Source: Candidatus Allofournierella excrementigallinarum (GTDB lineage Bacteria; Bacillota; Clostridia; Oscillospirales; Ruminococcaceae). Taken from it: a stretch of DNA of 42,868 nt. Location of the stretch: contig DWXV01000004.1 in assembly GCA_019119025.1 (NCBI GenBank), forward strand, positions 1 through 42,868. The letters are read 5' to 3'. This document shows, piece by piece, positions 32,837 through 40,169 of this stretch (the stretch's first letter is position 1; the number at the start of each line of letters is the position of its first letter). The notes under the pieces are model-generated. The model saw nothing but the letters and a program-made list of their open reading frames with translations. It had not been told where the DNA came from and did not search any database. Made by a program: the position numbers and the translations under genes.

Positions 32837-33556
32837 ATGGCAAAATTATTGATCGTGATCCCCGCATACAACGAAGAAGCGAGCATCGTGCCGGTGGTGG
32901 AAGACCTGATCGAGCACTACCCCCAGTATGACTATGTGGTGGTGAACGACGGCAGCCGCGACCACACCGCGGCCCTTTGCCGCCGGCACGATTTCCACAT
33001 GATCGACCTGCCGGTGAACCTGGGGCTGGCCGGGGCCTTCCAGACGGGGCTTCGCTACGCCGCCGAGAACGGCTACGACTGCGCGTTGCAGTTCGACGCC
33101 GACGGCCAGCACCTGCCCCGGTACATCGCCCCCATGCTGGAACTGCTGGAAAGCGGGGCGGACATCGTCATCGGCAGCCGCTTTGTCACGGTGAAAAAGC
33201 CCAAGAGCCTGCGCATGGCGGGCAGCTACCTCATCAGCTGGGCCATCCGGCTGACCACCGGCAAGGCCATCTGCGACCCCACCAGCGGCATGCGGATGTT
33301 CAACCGCAAGATGCTGGAGGAGTTTGCCGCAAACCTGAACTACGCCCCCGAGCCGGACACCATCAGCTACCTTGTCAAGAACGGCGCGGTGGTGAAGGAG
33401 CTGCAGGTGGAGATGGGCGAGCGCACCGCCGGCGCCAGCTATCTGAATTTTGCCCGCTCGGTGGAATACATGGTCAAGATGGGCCTTTCCATCCTGCTCA
33501 TCCAGTGGTTCCGCAAGCGGGACACCCTCACCCCCTACACCGAAAGGAGCCTGTGA
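32837..33556 (+). CDS. Family 2 glycosyltransferase, polyprenyl-phosphate type
   Basis: 239 aa, similar to dolichyl-phosphate-mannose synthase-type GT2s: LLIVIPAYNEEASIVPVVED, VVVNDGSRDHT, NLGLAGAFQTGLRYA, QFDADGQHLP with DAD at about residues 94-96, and ICDPTSGMRMFNRKML. No membrane helices of its own. Followed after 1 nt by a DUF2304 membrane protein, a pair seen repeatedly in Gram-positive surface glycan clusters. The membrane partner probably anchors or assists it. Confidence 0.9.
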   Translation: MAKLLIVIPAYNEEASIVPVVEDLIEHYPQYDYVVVNDGSRDHTAALCRRHDFHMIDLPVNLGLAGAFQTGLRYAAENGYDCALQFDADGQHLPRYIAPMLELLESGADIVIGSRFVTVKKPKSLRMAGSYLISWAIRLTTGKAICDPTSGMRMFNRKMLEEFAANLNYAPEPDTISYLVKNGAVVKELQVEMGERTAGASYLNFARSVEYMVKMGLSILLIQWFRKRDTLTPYTERSL

Positions 33557-33557
33557 C

Positions 33558-33920
33558 ATGCTGGATTATCCCCTCTCCCTGCGGCTGCTGCTGGTGCTGG
33601 GCAGCCTGCTCACGCTGGTGTTCGTGCTGGGCCGCATCCGCCGGGCCAAAATTCAAATCGAAGACAGCATCTTCTGGTTCGTTTTTTCCGGCTTTCTGCT
33701 GCTTTTGAGCATCTTCCCGGAGCTTGCCTACTGGGCCGCGGGCACGCTGGGCATGCAGGCCCCCATCAACGTGGTGTATCTGGCCATCATCTTTTTGCTC
33801 ATCCTCAAGGTGTTCTTCATGAGCCTGCGCATCAGCCAGATGGACTCCAAGATGAAAATTCTGGCCCAGAAGGTGGCGCTGAACGAGGAAAAGATCGAGC
33901 GCACCCATCAGGACCGCTGA
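33558..33920 (+). CDS. DUF2304 membrane protein
   Basis: 120 aa with three hydrophobic helices (around 8-25, 36-55, 68-92) and a charged C-terminal helix ending EEKIERTHQ, the usual DUF2304 layout. The ATG overlaps no stop but sits 1 nt past the GT2 stop, with AAAGGAG inside the previous gene. Function is not known; the constant pairing with polyprenyl-phosphate GT2s suggests a partner role. Last gene of the glycan locus. Confidence 0.88.
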   Translation: MLDYPLSLRLLLVLGSLLTLVFVLGRIRRAKIQIEDSIFWFVFSGFLLLLSIFPELAYWAAGTLGMQAPINVVYLAIIFLLILKVFFMSLRISQMDSKMKILAQKVALNEEKIERTHQDR

Positions 33921-33927
33921 GGCCGAT

Positions 33928-33956
33928 TTGTCAAATGGGCCGCGCTGTGGTATAAT
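33928..33956 (+). promoter_or_regulatory. Promoter of the 101-aa protein gene
   Basis: TTGTCA (33928-33933), 17 bp, TATAAT (33951-33956) with an extended TGG before it. Downstream, CGGCGCG and CGCGCCG form a leader hairpin near 33973-33992. Confidence 0.78.
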
Positions 33957-34025
33957 AAAATGAAAACATCCTGCGGCGCGTTTGCGCGCGCCGTGTTATG
34001 ACAGAAACGGAGGGTACACAAAACC

Positions 34026-34331
34026 ATGGCATATACCCCGAAACTGACCTACAAGGGCCGCCCGCTGGTGCGCTGCGGCAACGAGATCTACTATGGCAGC
34101 CTGGCCGACCCCTATGTGGTGTTCATGCAGGTGCTCACCACCAAGGAGGAGAACGGCATCACCGTGGCCGACAAGCTGCACGTGATGCTGATGAGCACCG
34201 ACGCCACCAAGCCCCTGCCCGAGCGGGTCGTCAGGCAGAGCTCCAAGACCGGCCTGTACACCGCCCTGGAAGTGGGCGGCATGTGGCTGGAGCGGGCGCT
34301 GAAAGAGGCAGCGGCCGCCGCGAAAAAGTGA
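34026..34331 (+). CDS. Conserved-looking small protein of unknown function
   Basis: 101 aa; no family recognised with certainty. It begins MAYTPKLTYKGRPLVRCGNE, continues through a probable small beta-rich core (YVVFMQVLTTKEENGITVAD) and ends in an amphipathic, alanine-rich helix. There are no signal peptide, membrane helix, metal-binding cysteines or HTH. It stands alone with its own good promoter, AACGGAGG ribosome site and a 17-bp terminator, so it is probably well expressed. Its neighbours give no hint of its role. Confidence 0.8.
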   Translation: MAYTPKLTYKGRPLVRCGNEIYYGSLADPYVVFMQVLTTKEENGITVADKLHVMLMSTDATKPLPERVVRQSSKTGLYTALEVGGMWLERALKEAAAAAKK

Positions 34332-34343
34332 GTTTTGGCGCAC

Positions 34344-34385
34344 AAAAGCCCCGGACTTTGGTTTTTTTCAAAGTCCGGGGCTTTT
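34344..34385. terminator. Bidirectional terminator, 17-bp stem
   Basis: AAAAGCCCCGGACTTTG (34344-34360) pairs perfectly with 34369-34385 and ends in TTTT on both strands. It separates the 101-aa gene from the convergent CotH gene. Confidence 0.92.
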
Positions 34386-34394
34386 CTCTTGCGT

Positions 34395-36062
34395 TTACTG
34401 GGGCAGGCCGGGGTAGGCGCTGCGGTCGCCCGGCTGGTAAGCCTGCATGTATTTGTCCAGATAGCTCAGCCGCGCCTGCATGAACAGCATCGTTTCCACC
34501 GGGGTGAGGGTGTCGTTTTCCGACCAGCCCTGATAGGCGTCGTTCACGCCCCAGAGGGCGAAATCCCGGGCCAGCGCGCCGCTTTGCACCAGCGTTTTGT
34601 ACAGCCCGCTGTACACCGACTTGAGGTGGTCCAGGCTGAACACCGACTGGCGCAGTTCCTGCCAGCGCTGGGCCACCAGCGCCTGGGTGCGCTCCGGGTC
34701 GGCGGCGTAAAGGGCGTCCAGCTCCAGGTCCGGCACGATGAAGGTGGTCAGATCCAGGTCGCGGAAGGCGTCGTAGCAGTCGCCGAAGGTGTAGTTCATA
34801 TCCCAGGGGATGCGGTAGATGAGCCCCTCGTCATCCCGGTAGAGCAGGTATATGTTCTGCAAGGCGTTGTCCACCGCGCAGGTGTACTGCTTGAACAGGG
34901 CAACGTCCACGGCGTTCTCCACGTTCAGAAGGGACTCCACCGTCTCCCAGGGCACCGGCTCCCCGGCCATGTACAGCGACTTGACGTAGGGCTGCAGGAT
35001 GTGCCACGCGCCGGGGCGCCACTCGTTGGGCCAGGAGATCTCGATGGCCCCGAAGTAGTCCATCATCTGCTCTTCTTCCATCCAGTCGAACTCGTGGGGC
35101 TTCATCATGTTGGCCAGCCGCCATTTGTAGAGCACGTCGTTGGCCTCGAGATCCAGCGTTTTGCGCCCCAGCGGGCGGCACAGGCCGAACACGCCCATGT
35201 ATTCATCGTCCACAAACAGTTCCACATACTGGAGCACCGCCCCCGCCGGGTTATTCTCATTTTCCGCCGCAAGCTCGTTCCAGAGAAGGTTTGCCGCCAT
35301 GTCACGGGTGCGGGTGCAGTCGGTGGAAAAATTCACCAGGATCCAGCCGTCGCCCTCCCCCAGGCCCAGGAGGTCCTGCCGGTTCGGCTGCCCCGCCTCG
35401 TCCAGCAGGTTCAGCCGGTAGGATTTTTTCTGGCTCAGCAGGCTGGCGTTGCCCCGCCAGTGCCACTCCACCTTGCTGGAGAGCACCTGCTGGCGGAAAT
35501 TTCCCTCCGGCCAGAATACGGTCACGTCGCCGTAGTTGCGCTCGCGCATCTCGTAGTTCAGCTCCGCCGGTTCCGAATGGCTGGTGTGCACCGAGAGCAC
35601 CGGCAGCCCGGACAGGCAGACCCGCAGGCTGCACCAGCGCCTGCCGTCGCTCACATAGACCTGCCGCACCTCGCTGGCGCTCATGTCGCCGGCCCAATCC
35701 CCCTCCCACTCGTCGGCGGGCAGCCAGACCCGGCCCCAGCTGGAGGTGAGGGCGCCTCGCGCCTCCCCGTTCAGGGGCTGGGGCAGGCAGTAGGCGTCCG
35801 TTTCGGCGTCGTAGGGCAGTTCGGCCCCGTTCCACAAAAGGGCGCAGTCATCCCCCGTCTGCCGCGTCAGCGCGGTGATGGAGGCCACCCTGGCGCTGTC
35901 GGCCAGCGGCGCGCCCAGCAGGCTGGAGGCCGCCTGACGCGCCCGGAAGAGGGCGATGCCCGCCAGCGCCAGCAGGCAGGCCGCCAGCACCAGCGCCCGC
36001 ATCCTCCGTTTCCGGGGCGTGCCTGCGCCGCTCCTGAGCCCTGTTTTGTTTGCGAAACCCAT
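34395..36062 (-). CDS. CotH-kinase family protein (paralogue 2)
   Basis: 555 aa. One membrane-anchor helix after RKRRMRALVLAACLLALAG (around 17-42), then an extracytoplasmic part with a CotH kinase domain. Evidence: QKKSYRLNLLDEAGQ, WILVNFSTDCTRTRDMAA, LQYVELFVDDEYMGVFG and PWDMNYTFGDCYDAF, where the Asp before YTFG is the metal-binding residue. CotH is an atypical kinase first known from spore coat. The anchor makes this protein a cell-envelope rather than a coat component. It is clearly homologous end to end with the protein encoded at 37519-39177. ATG has only a weak ribosome site. Confidence 0.9.
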   Translation of the reverse strand: MGFANKTGLRSGAGTPRKRRMRALVLAACLLALAGIALFRARQAASSLLGAPLADSARVASITALTRQTGDDCALLWNGAELPYDAETDAYCLPQPLNGEARGALTSSWGRVWLPADEWEGDWAGDMSASEVRQVYVSDGRRWCSLRVCLSGLPVLSVHTSHSEPAELNYEMRERNYGDVTVFWPEGNFRQQVLSSKVEWHWRGNASLLSQKKSYRLNLLDEAGQPNRQDLLGLGEGDGWILVNFSTDCTRTRDMAANLLWNELAAENENNPAGAVLQYVELFVDDEYMGVFGLCRPLGRKTLDLEANDVLYKWRLANMMKPHEFDWMEEEQMMDYFGAIEISWPNEWRPGAWHILQPYVKSLYMAGEPVPWETVESLLNVENAVDVALFKQYTCAVDNALQNIYLLYRDDEGLIYRIPWDMNYTFGDCYDAFRDLDLTTFIVPDLELDALYAADPERTQALVAQRWQELRQSVFSLDHLKSVYSGLYKTLVQSGALARDFALWGVNDAYQGWSENDTLTPVETMLFMQARLSYLDKYMQAYQPGDRSAYPGLPQ

Positions 36063-36108
36063 TCCATCACGCTCTTCGTCTTGTGATGGGGCCCCTGCAC
36101 GGCCCCTT

Positions 36109-36147
36109 AAAACCGGGGAGGCCCGGCTTTTCGCCGCCGGCCTCCCC
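36109..36147 (-). terminator. Terminator after the DUF4956 gene
   Basis: On the minus strand GGGGAGGCCGGC pairs with a downstream arm containing one bulged base, and TTTTAA follows. It sits between DUF4956 and the second CotH gene, so the latter is either read through or has an unseen promoter. Confidence 0.75.
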
Positions 36148-36157
36148 GCGTTTGTTT

Positions 36158-36832
36158 TTAATAGCGCACTTCGCCGTCGTGGGCCAGCAGGTTGACGCTC
36201 TCCACGCCGGGCAGCGCCGCGCAGGCGCTCACAAGGCGGCTGCCGTCGCTGGTGCGCAGTTCCACGATCAGGTCCAGCCGGTCAGCGCTCACGCTGCGGC
36301 TCTTCACCCGCGCGCCCTTGGCGTAGCGGCCCAGCAGCTCGTTCAGCGCCGGGTCGATCTCGGTGTCGGTGCTGTTGACCACCAGCAGATAGGGCGGCTT
36401 TGCCGAGGGCACCAGGTCCAGCAGGAAGATGAGCGCCGTGACCGCAAGGCTCACCACCACCGCGATCTCGAACAGCCGCGCGCCGCAGATGATGCCCACG
36501 CCGATGCTCCAGAACAGATAGAGCAGGTCCATGGAGTCCTTCACCGCGTTGCGGAAACGCACGATGGACAACGCGCCCACCATGCCCAGGCTGATGACGA
36601 TGCTGCTCTGCATCGCAAGCACGATGCCGGCGGTGACGATGGGCATCAGCGCCAGGGTCTTGTTGAAGTCCCGGTTATAAAAAGCGCTGCGGCTGGCCAG
36701 GCGGTAGATGGCGTAGATGTAGAGGGCGATCAGGCCGGTCACGCCCAGGGTGACCACGATGGTCACCGTGCCGATGTCGCTCTGGGCAAAGCCCTCCAGA
36801 ACGCTCTTTTTGATAACGTCGCTAAAACTCAT
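36158..36832 (-). CDS. DUF4956 membrane protein
   Basis: 224 aa. About four helices lie near residues 20-42, 60-82, 105-125 and 128-145, with the conserved-looking GMVGALSIVRFRNAVKDSMD segment typical of DUF4956. A cytoplasmic domain of about 70 residues follows. ATG at 36832 overlaps the end of the VTC gene by 11 nt. Its family often occurs next to VTC-domain genes; it may be a membrane partner of the polyphosphate polymerase or a sensor. Activity unknown. Confidence 0.88.
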   Translation of the reverse strand: MSFSDVIKKSVLEGFAQSDIGTVTIVVTLGVTGLIALYIYAIYRLASRSAFYNRDFNKTLALMPIVTAGIVLAMQSSIVISLGMVGALSIVRFRNAVKDSMDLLYLFWSIGVGIICGARLFEIAVVVSLAVTALIFLLDLVPSAKPPYLLVVNSTDTEIDPALNELLGRYAKGARVKSRSVSADRLDLIVELRTSDGSRLVSACAALPGVESVNLLAHDGEVRY

Positions 36833-37535
36833 ATTCCCTGGTCCTTTCCGCCATGGGCCCGGGCAGGGCCCGCCGGCACAAATAGTATTTTGAGAACGCG
36901 GTCTGACGCAGTTTTCCAAGTTCCAGCGCCTGCGCCACATGGTCGGGCAGAAACTCGTCGAACTTCACTTCCAGCACGTGCTGCCCCGCCGGCAGGATGG
37001 GCGTGAGCGGCACCTTCGGCTCCAGAAAGCTGCCCAGCTGCACGCAGGCGGAGATGTTGCGGTCGAAGGTGATGCGCACATTGCCCGAGCGCCCCACAAA
37101 GGCGGTGCGTTCGTATTCCACGATGACCTTGGGCGCCATGCCCGCCGTGCGCATGGCCGCGCTCAGCAGGTTGCGGGGCGCGGGGGCGCCCGGCCCGATG
37201 GGGGGCGCTGCGCCCGCCATGATGCGGCGGCACTCGCCGGCGCTCACAAGGCAGCTGGATTTGTGGGTCTTGCCGTGGAGCTTTTCCTTGATCTCCAGCT
37301 GGATGCGCCCGGCGCTGCCGTTGTAAAGCCGCAGGCGGAACTTGCGCCGGCCGTCCACGCCCGCCTCGTTCTCCCGCAGGCAGCTGTTTCGCAGATCGTC
37401 AAAATACAGGCTGCGGATGGTATAAGCGCTGCCGGTCTGGTGCTTGTCCATGGGCAGCAGCGCCTTCAGCCGCGCGGCAAGCACCGCCAGGTCGGCGTCG
37501 GTGACCAGGTATTTCCATTCATTTCGGTAATACAT
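36822..37535 (-). CDS. VTC-domain polyphosphate polymerase
   Basis: 237 aa from the ATG at 37535. The tunnel-fold domain that in yeast Vtc4 polymerises phosphate from ATP is visible: RNEWKYLV, SLYFDD, the basic RRKFRLRLYNG, LEIKEKLHGKTHKSS with the K/E metal site, VIVEYERTAF, VRITFDRNI, VLEVKFDEFLPD and SKYYLCR. These alternating basic and acidic strands line the tunnel, and all are kept. There are no membrane helices. It overlaps the first CotH gene at its start by 17 nt and the DUF4956 gene at its end. Confidence 0.9.
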   Translation of the reverse strand: MYYRNEWKYLVTDADLAVLAARLKALLPMDKHQTGSAYTIRSLYFDDLRNSCLRENEAGVDGRRKFRLRLYNGSAGRIQLEIKEKLHGKTHKSSCLVSAGECRRIMAGAAPPIGPGAPAPRNLLSAAMRTAGMAPKVIVEYERTAFVGRSGNVRITFDRNISACVQLGSFLEPKVPLTPILPAGQHVLEVKFDEFLPDHVAQALELGKLRQTAFSKYYLCRRALPGPMAERTREYEF

Positions 37536-39177
37536 CGAACGCCTCCCGGTCGGCGGGGGTGTACTCCGCCATGTAATCGTCCAGAAATGCCAGGCGCCGG
37601 TCCATGAATTCCAGCGTGGCTTCCACGTCCAGCGTGCGGTAGTGGGCCTCCCAGGGGTAGGTCTCCGCGTTGCCCCACAGCGCCGCATCCCGCCCCAGGG
37701 CCCCGCTGGCCGTCAGTTCCTCCTGGGCGGCCCCGAACAGGGCGGTCACGTTCTCCATGGTGAGCACCGTGCTGCGCAGCTCGCTCCAGCGCTGGGCGAT
37801 GAGCCGCTGCGCCCGGCTGCTGCCGGCATGATAGAGGGCGTCCAGTTCCATGTCCGGCAGGAGGGTGGAGGTCATGTCCAAAGAATAGAATTCATCATAA
37901 ACATCACCGAAGGTATAGTCCATATCCCAGGGGATGCGGTAGTAAAGGCCGTCGGCGCTGCTTTGCAGAAAGTACTGGTTGTAAGAGAAATTGTCCGCCG
38001 CGCAGACGAACTGCCGGAACAGCGACACATCCAGCAGGTTGTCCAGGTTGGTGGTGCTTTCCAGCTGCTGCCAGCTGGTCTGCGCGCCCGGCGTGTAGTA
38101 GAGGCGTACATAGTCCGCCATGGGCTGCCACACGCCCTCGCTGTAGCTTTTGGGCCAGACCACCTCCAGCCACACGCCCCAGGAAAGGCTCTCTTCCTCT
38201 TCGAGGGACGCAAAGGTTCCGGCGGTGGGCATGGAGCGGTCCATGGGCATGGTGCGCCATTTGTAGAGCACATCGCCAGCCGGAAGCTGCAGACTGTCCC
38301 GGCTGATGGGGCGGGCGATGCCGTAGAGCCCCATGTATGTATCGTCCAGATACAGTTCCACGTACTCCACCTGGATGCCCGGCAGGTCGTGTTCGTTCTG
38401 CTGCGCCAGCTGCTGCCACAGCTGCCAGGCCACCTTGTCCCGGGCGCGGGTGGTGTCGGTGGCGAAGTTCAGAAGGAACCAGTCGGCGTCCTCCCCCAGG
38501 CCCAGCAGGTCCTTCGCGTCCGGCTGGCCCTTTTCGTCCAGCAGGTTCAGCCGGTAGGACTTTTTGTTGGCCAGCAGGTTGGTGTTGCCCCGCCAGTGGT
38601 ACTCGATGCCGCCCGTGACGGCCTGGCTGCGGGAGTTTCCTTCCGGCCAGAACAGGGTGTATTCGCCGTAGTTGTAGGCCAGGTCCAGGCTGGCCATGGT
38701 GCCGCTGACGTACTGGGGGTCCAGCTTGTAGGGCACGCTGGATCCGGTGTGCACCACCAGGGCGGGCACGCCGGAGAGATACACCTCCAGCCGGCACCAG
38801 CGCCTGCCGTCGCTCACATACGCTTCCAGCGTCCGGCCTTCGGCCATGGCGTCCTGACGGCCCTGGGCCCACTGTTCTTCGGGCAGGTAGACGCGGCCCC
38901 AGGTGGTGGAAAGGCTGCCGGCGGCGCTGCCGTCCAGCGGCTGGGGCAGGCAGTAGACGCCCCGCTCGGCGTCGTAGGGCAGCACCTCGCCGTTCCAGTG
39001 GAGGACGCAGCCCTCGGCGGAAGCCTGGGGCAGGGCGGTGATGGAGGCCAGCTGCGCGGCATCCGCCAGGCGCGCGCCCAGAAGGGTGACCGCGTCCTGC
39101 CGCACGCGCAGCAGGGCGATGCCCGCCAGGGCCGCCACGCAGAACACCAGAAGCAGCATCCGCAGCGTCCTTTTCAA
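37519..39177 (-). CDS. CotH-kinase family protein (paralogue 1)
   Basis: 552 aa if the TTG at 39177 is used. That start keeps a positively charged KRTLR before the anchor helix (around 7-23), as in the paralogue. The ATG at 39159 with AAGGA upstream is an alternative. CotH motifs: NKKSYRLNLLDEKGQ (204-218), DWFLLNFATDTTRARDK, VEYVELYLDDTYMGLYG, and PWDMDYTFGDVYDEF near 435-450. Both CotH proteins share the N-terminal layout VRQDAVTLLGARLAD versus ARQAASSLLGAPLAD, showing gene duplication. First gene of the CotH-VTC-DUF4956 operon. Confidence 0.92.
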   Translation of the reverse strand: MKRTLRMLLLVFCVAALAGIALLRVRQDAVTLLGARLADAAQLASITALPQASAEGCVLHWNGEVLPYDAERGVYCLPQPLDGSAAGSLSTTWGRVYLPEEQWAQGRQDAMAEGRTLEAYVSDGRRWCRLEVYLSGVPALVVHTGSSVPYKLDPQYVSGTMASLDLAYNYGEYTLFWPEGNSRSQAVTGGIEYHWRGNTNLLANKKSYRLNLLDEKGQPDAKDLLGLGEDADWFLLNFATDTTRARDKVAWQLWQQLAQQNEHDLPGIQVEYVELYLDDTYMGLYGIARPISRDSLQLPAGDVLYKWRTMPMDRSMPTAGTFASLEEEESLSWGVWLEVVWPKSYSEGVWQPMADYVRLYYTPGAQTSWQQLESTTNLDNLLDVSLFRQFVCAADNFSYNQYFLQSSADGLYYRIPWDMDYTFGDVYDEFYSLDMTSTLLPDMELDALYHAGSSRAQRLIAQRWSELRSTVLTMENVTALFGAAQEELTASGALGRDAALWGNAETYPWEAHYRTLDVEATLEFMDRRLAFLDDYMAEYTPADREAFDVLPK

Positions 39178-39231
39178 GCCTTCCCGCCCCGCTTTCCGCC
39201 AAAAAAGGCATTTTTTGCAAGCCTGCTGATT

Positions 39232-39260
39232 ATTCTAACATAAGCGGCGGCCGGTGTAAA
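39232..39260 (-). promoter_or_regulatory. Promoter of the CotH-VTC-DUF4956 operon
   Basis: On the minus strand TTTACA (39255-39260) and TAGAAT (39232-39237) are exactly 17 bp apart. Predicted start is about 48 nt before the TTG of the first CotH gene. Confidence 0.75.
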
Positions 39261-39310
39261 GCCGCGAAGCGCGCCAAATGGCGGAAAAAGCGGCACGAAC
39301 TGGCAGGCGG

Positions 39311-40153
39311 TCAGGCCTCGGCCACCGCCACCAGATACTTGAAGATCTGGAGCTTGTTCTCCTCGTAGAGGCCCATCTCTTCGTAGAGTTTCTTGTAATA
39401 GGCAAAGAGGCTGGCCTTCACCGACAAGATCTTGAAGGTGTTGCGCAGGGTCACCTGGGTGGACACCAGGCTCTGGGGGTTCTTCACATAGTAATACACC
39501 GGCTCGTCCAGGGCGTAGAAGCGGGCGGCGTAGCGGATGTATTCCAGATTGAACAGCAGGTCCTCGCTCCAGCAAAGTTCCTCGCTGCACTGGATGCCCC
39601 GGCTCTGCACCATGTCCCGCCGGTAGAGCTTGTTCCACATCACGCCATAGTAGAAGCTGGCGGGCTCCTTCATCAGGCCCTTGGCAAAGGCGTGCTTGTC
39701 GTAAAAGCCCTTTTCCAGAAAGCCGAACTGCTGGATGGTCTGGTAGCTCTCCCCCTCCTTGGCAAAGAGGGGCTTCGTCTCCTCCACCCGGTAGTAGGGG
39801 GCGATGACCAGGTCGGTCTGGTTCGCCTCGGCGGCCTCCACCAGCAGGCGGGTGGCGTCGGGGGCGAGGTAGTCGTCGCTGTCCGCAAATTGCAGATACT
39901 TGCCCCTGGCCATCTCCATGCCCAGATTGCGGGTGGCGGACACGCCGCTGTTGGCCTTGTCGATGAGCAGGATGCGCCCGTCCACCCGGGCGTACATCTC
40001 GCAGACATGCAGGCTCACGTCCTTGGAGCCGTCGTTGACGATGATGATCTCCAGGTTCTGATAGCTCTGCCGCCGGATGCTCTCGATGCAGCGGGCGATG
40101 TGGCTGCCGGCGTTGTAGACCGGCACGATCACGCTTACCAGGGGCTGTTCCAC
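39311..40153 (-). CDS. Family 2 glycosyltransferase
   Basis: 280 aa from a GTG start preceded by AGGAGGA at 8 nt. GT-A motifs: VSVIVPVYNAGSHIARCIES, IIIVNDGSKDVSLHVCEMY, NSGVSATRNLGMEMARGKY and FADSDDYLAP near residue 90. VMWNKLYRRDMV resembles the WNKLY segment seen in the large locus, and YYYVKNPQSL resembles the LYYYE region. Follows the membrane glycosyltransferase gene by 16 nt. Probably adds a sugar to a surface polymer; it is separated from the main array by the CotH cluster. Confidence 0.9.
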   Translation of the reverse strand: MEQPLVSVIVPVYNAGSHIARCIESIRRQSYQNLEIIIVNDGSKDVSLHVCEMYARVDGRILLIDKANSGVSATRNLGMEMARGKYLQFADSDDYLAPDATRLLVEAAEANQTDLVIAPYYRVEETKPLFAKEGESYQTIQQFGFLEKGFYDKHAFAKGLMKEPASFYYGVMWNKLYRRDMVQSRGIQCSEELCWSEDLLFNLEYIRYAARFYALDEPVYYYVKNPQSLVSTQVTLRNTFKILSVKASLFAYYKKLYEEMGLYEENKLQIFKYLVAVAEA

Positions 40154-40169
40154 AAAGACTCCTCCTTTT

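Noticed and set aside
29436-32867. 1143-aa minus-strand open frame over the DUF2142, GT2-GtrA and GT4 genes
   Set aside because: No domain is recognisable, and its composition is His/Gln/Gly-rich as in other shadows of GC-rich genes. The plus-strand genes carry clear motifs and ribosome sites.
36002-36062. Alternative start at the MRALV codon for the second CotH gene
   Set aside because: It would place GGAGG directly against the ATG with no spacing and remove the positively charged residues before the anchor helix.
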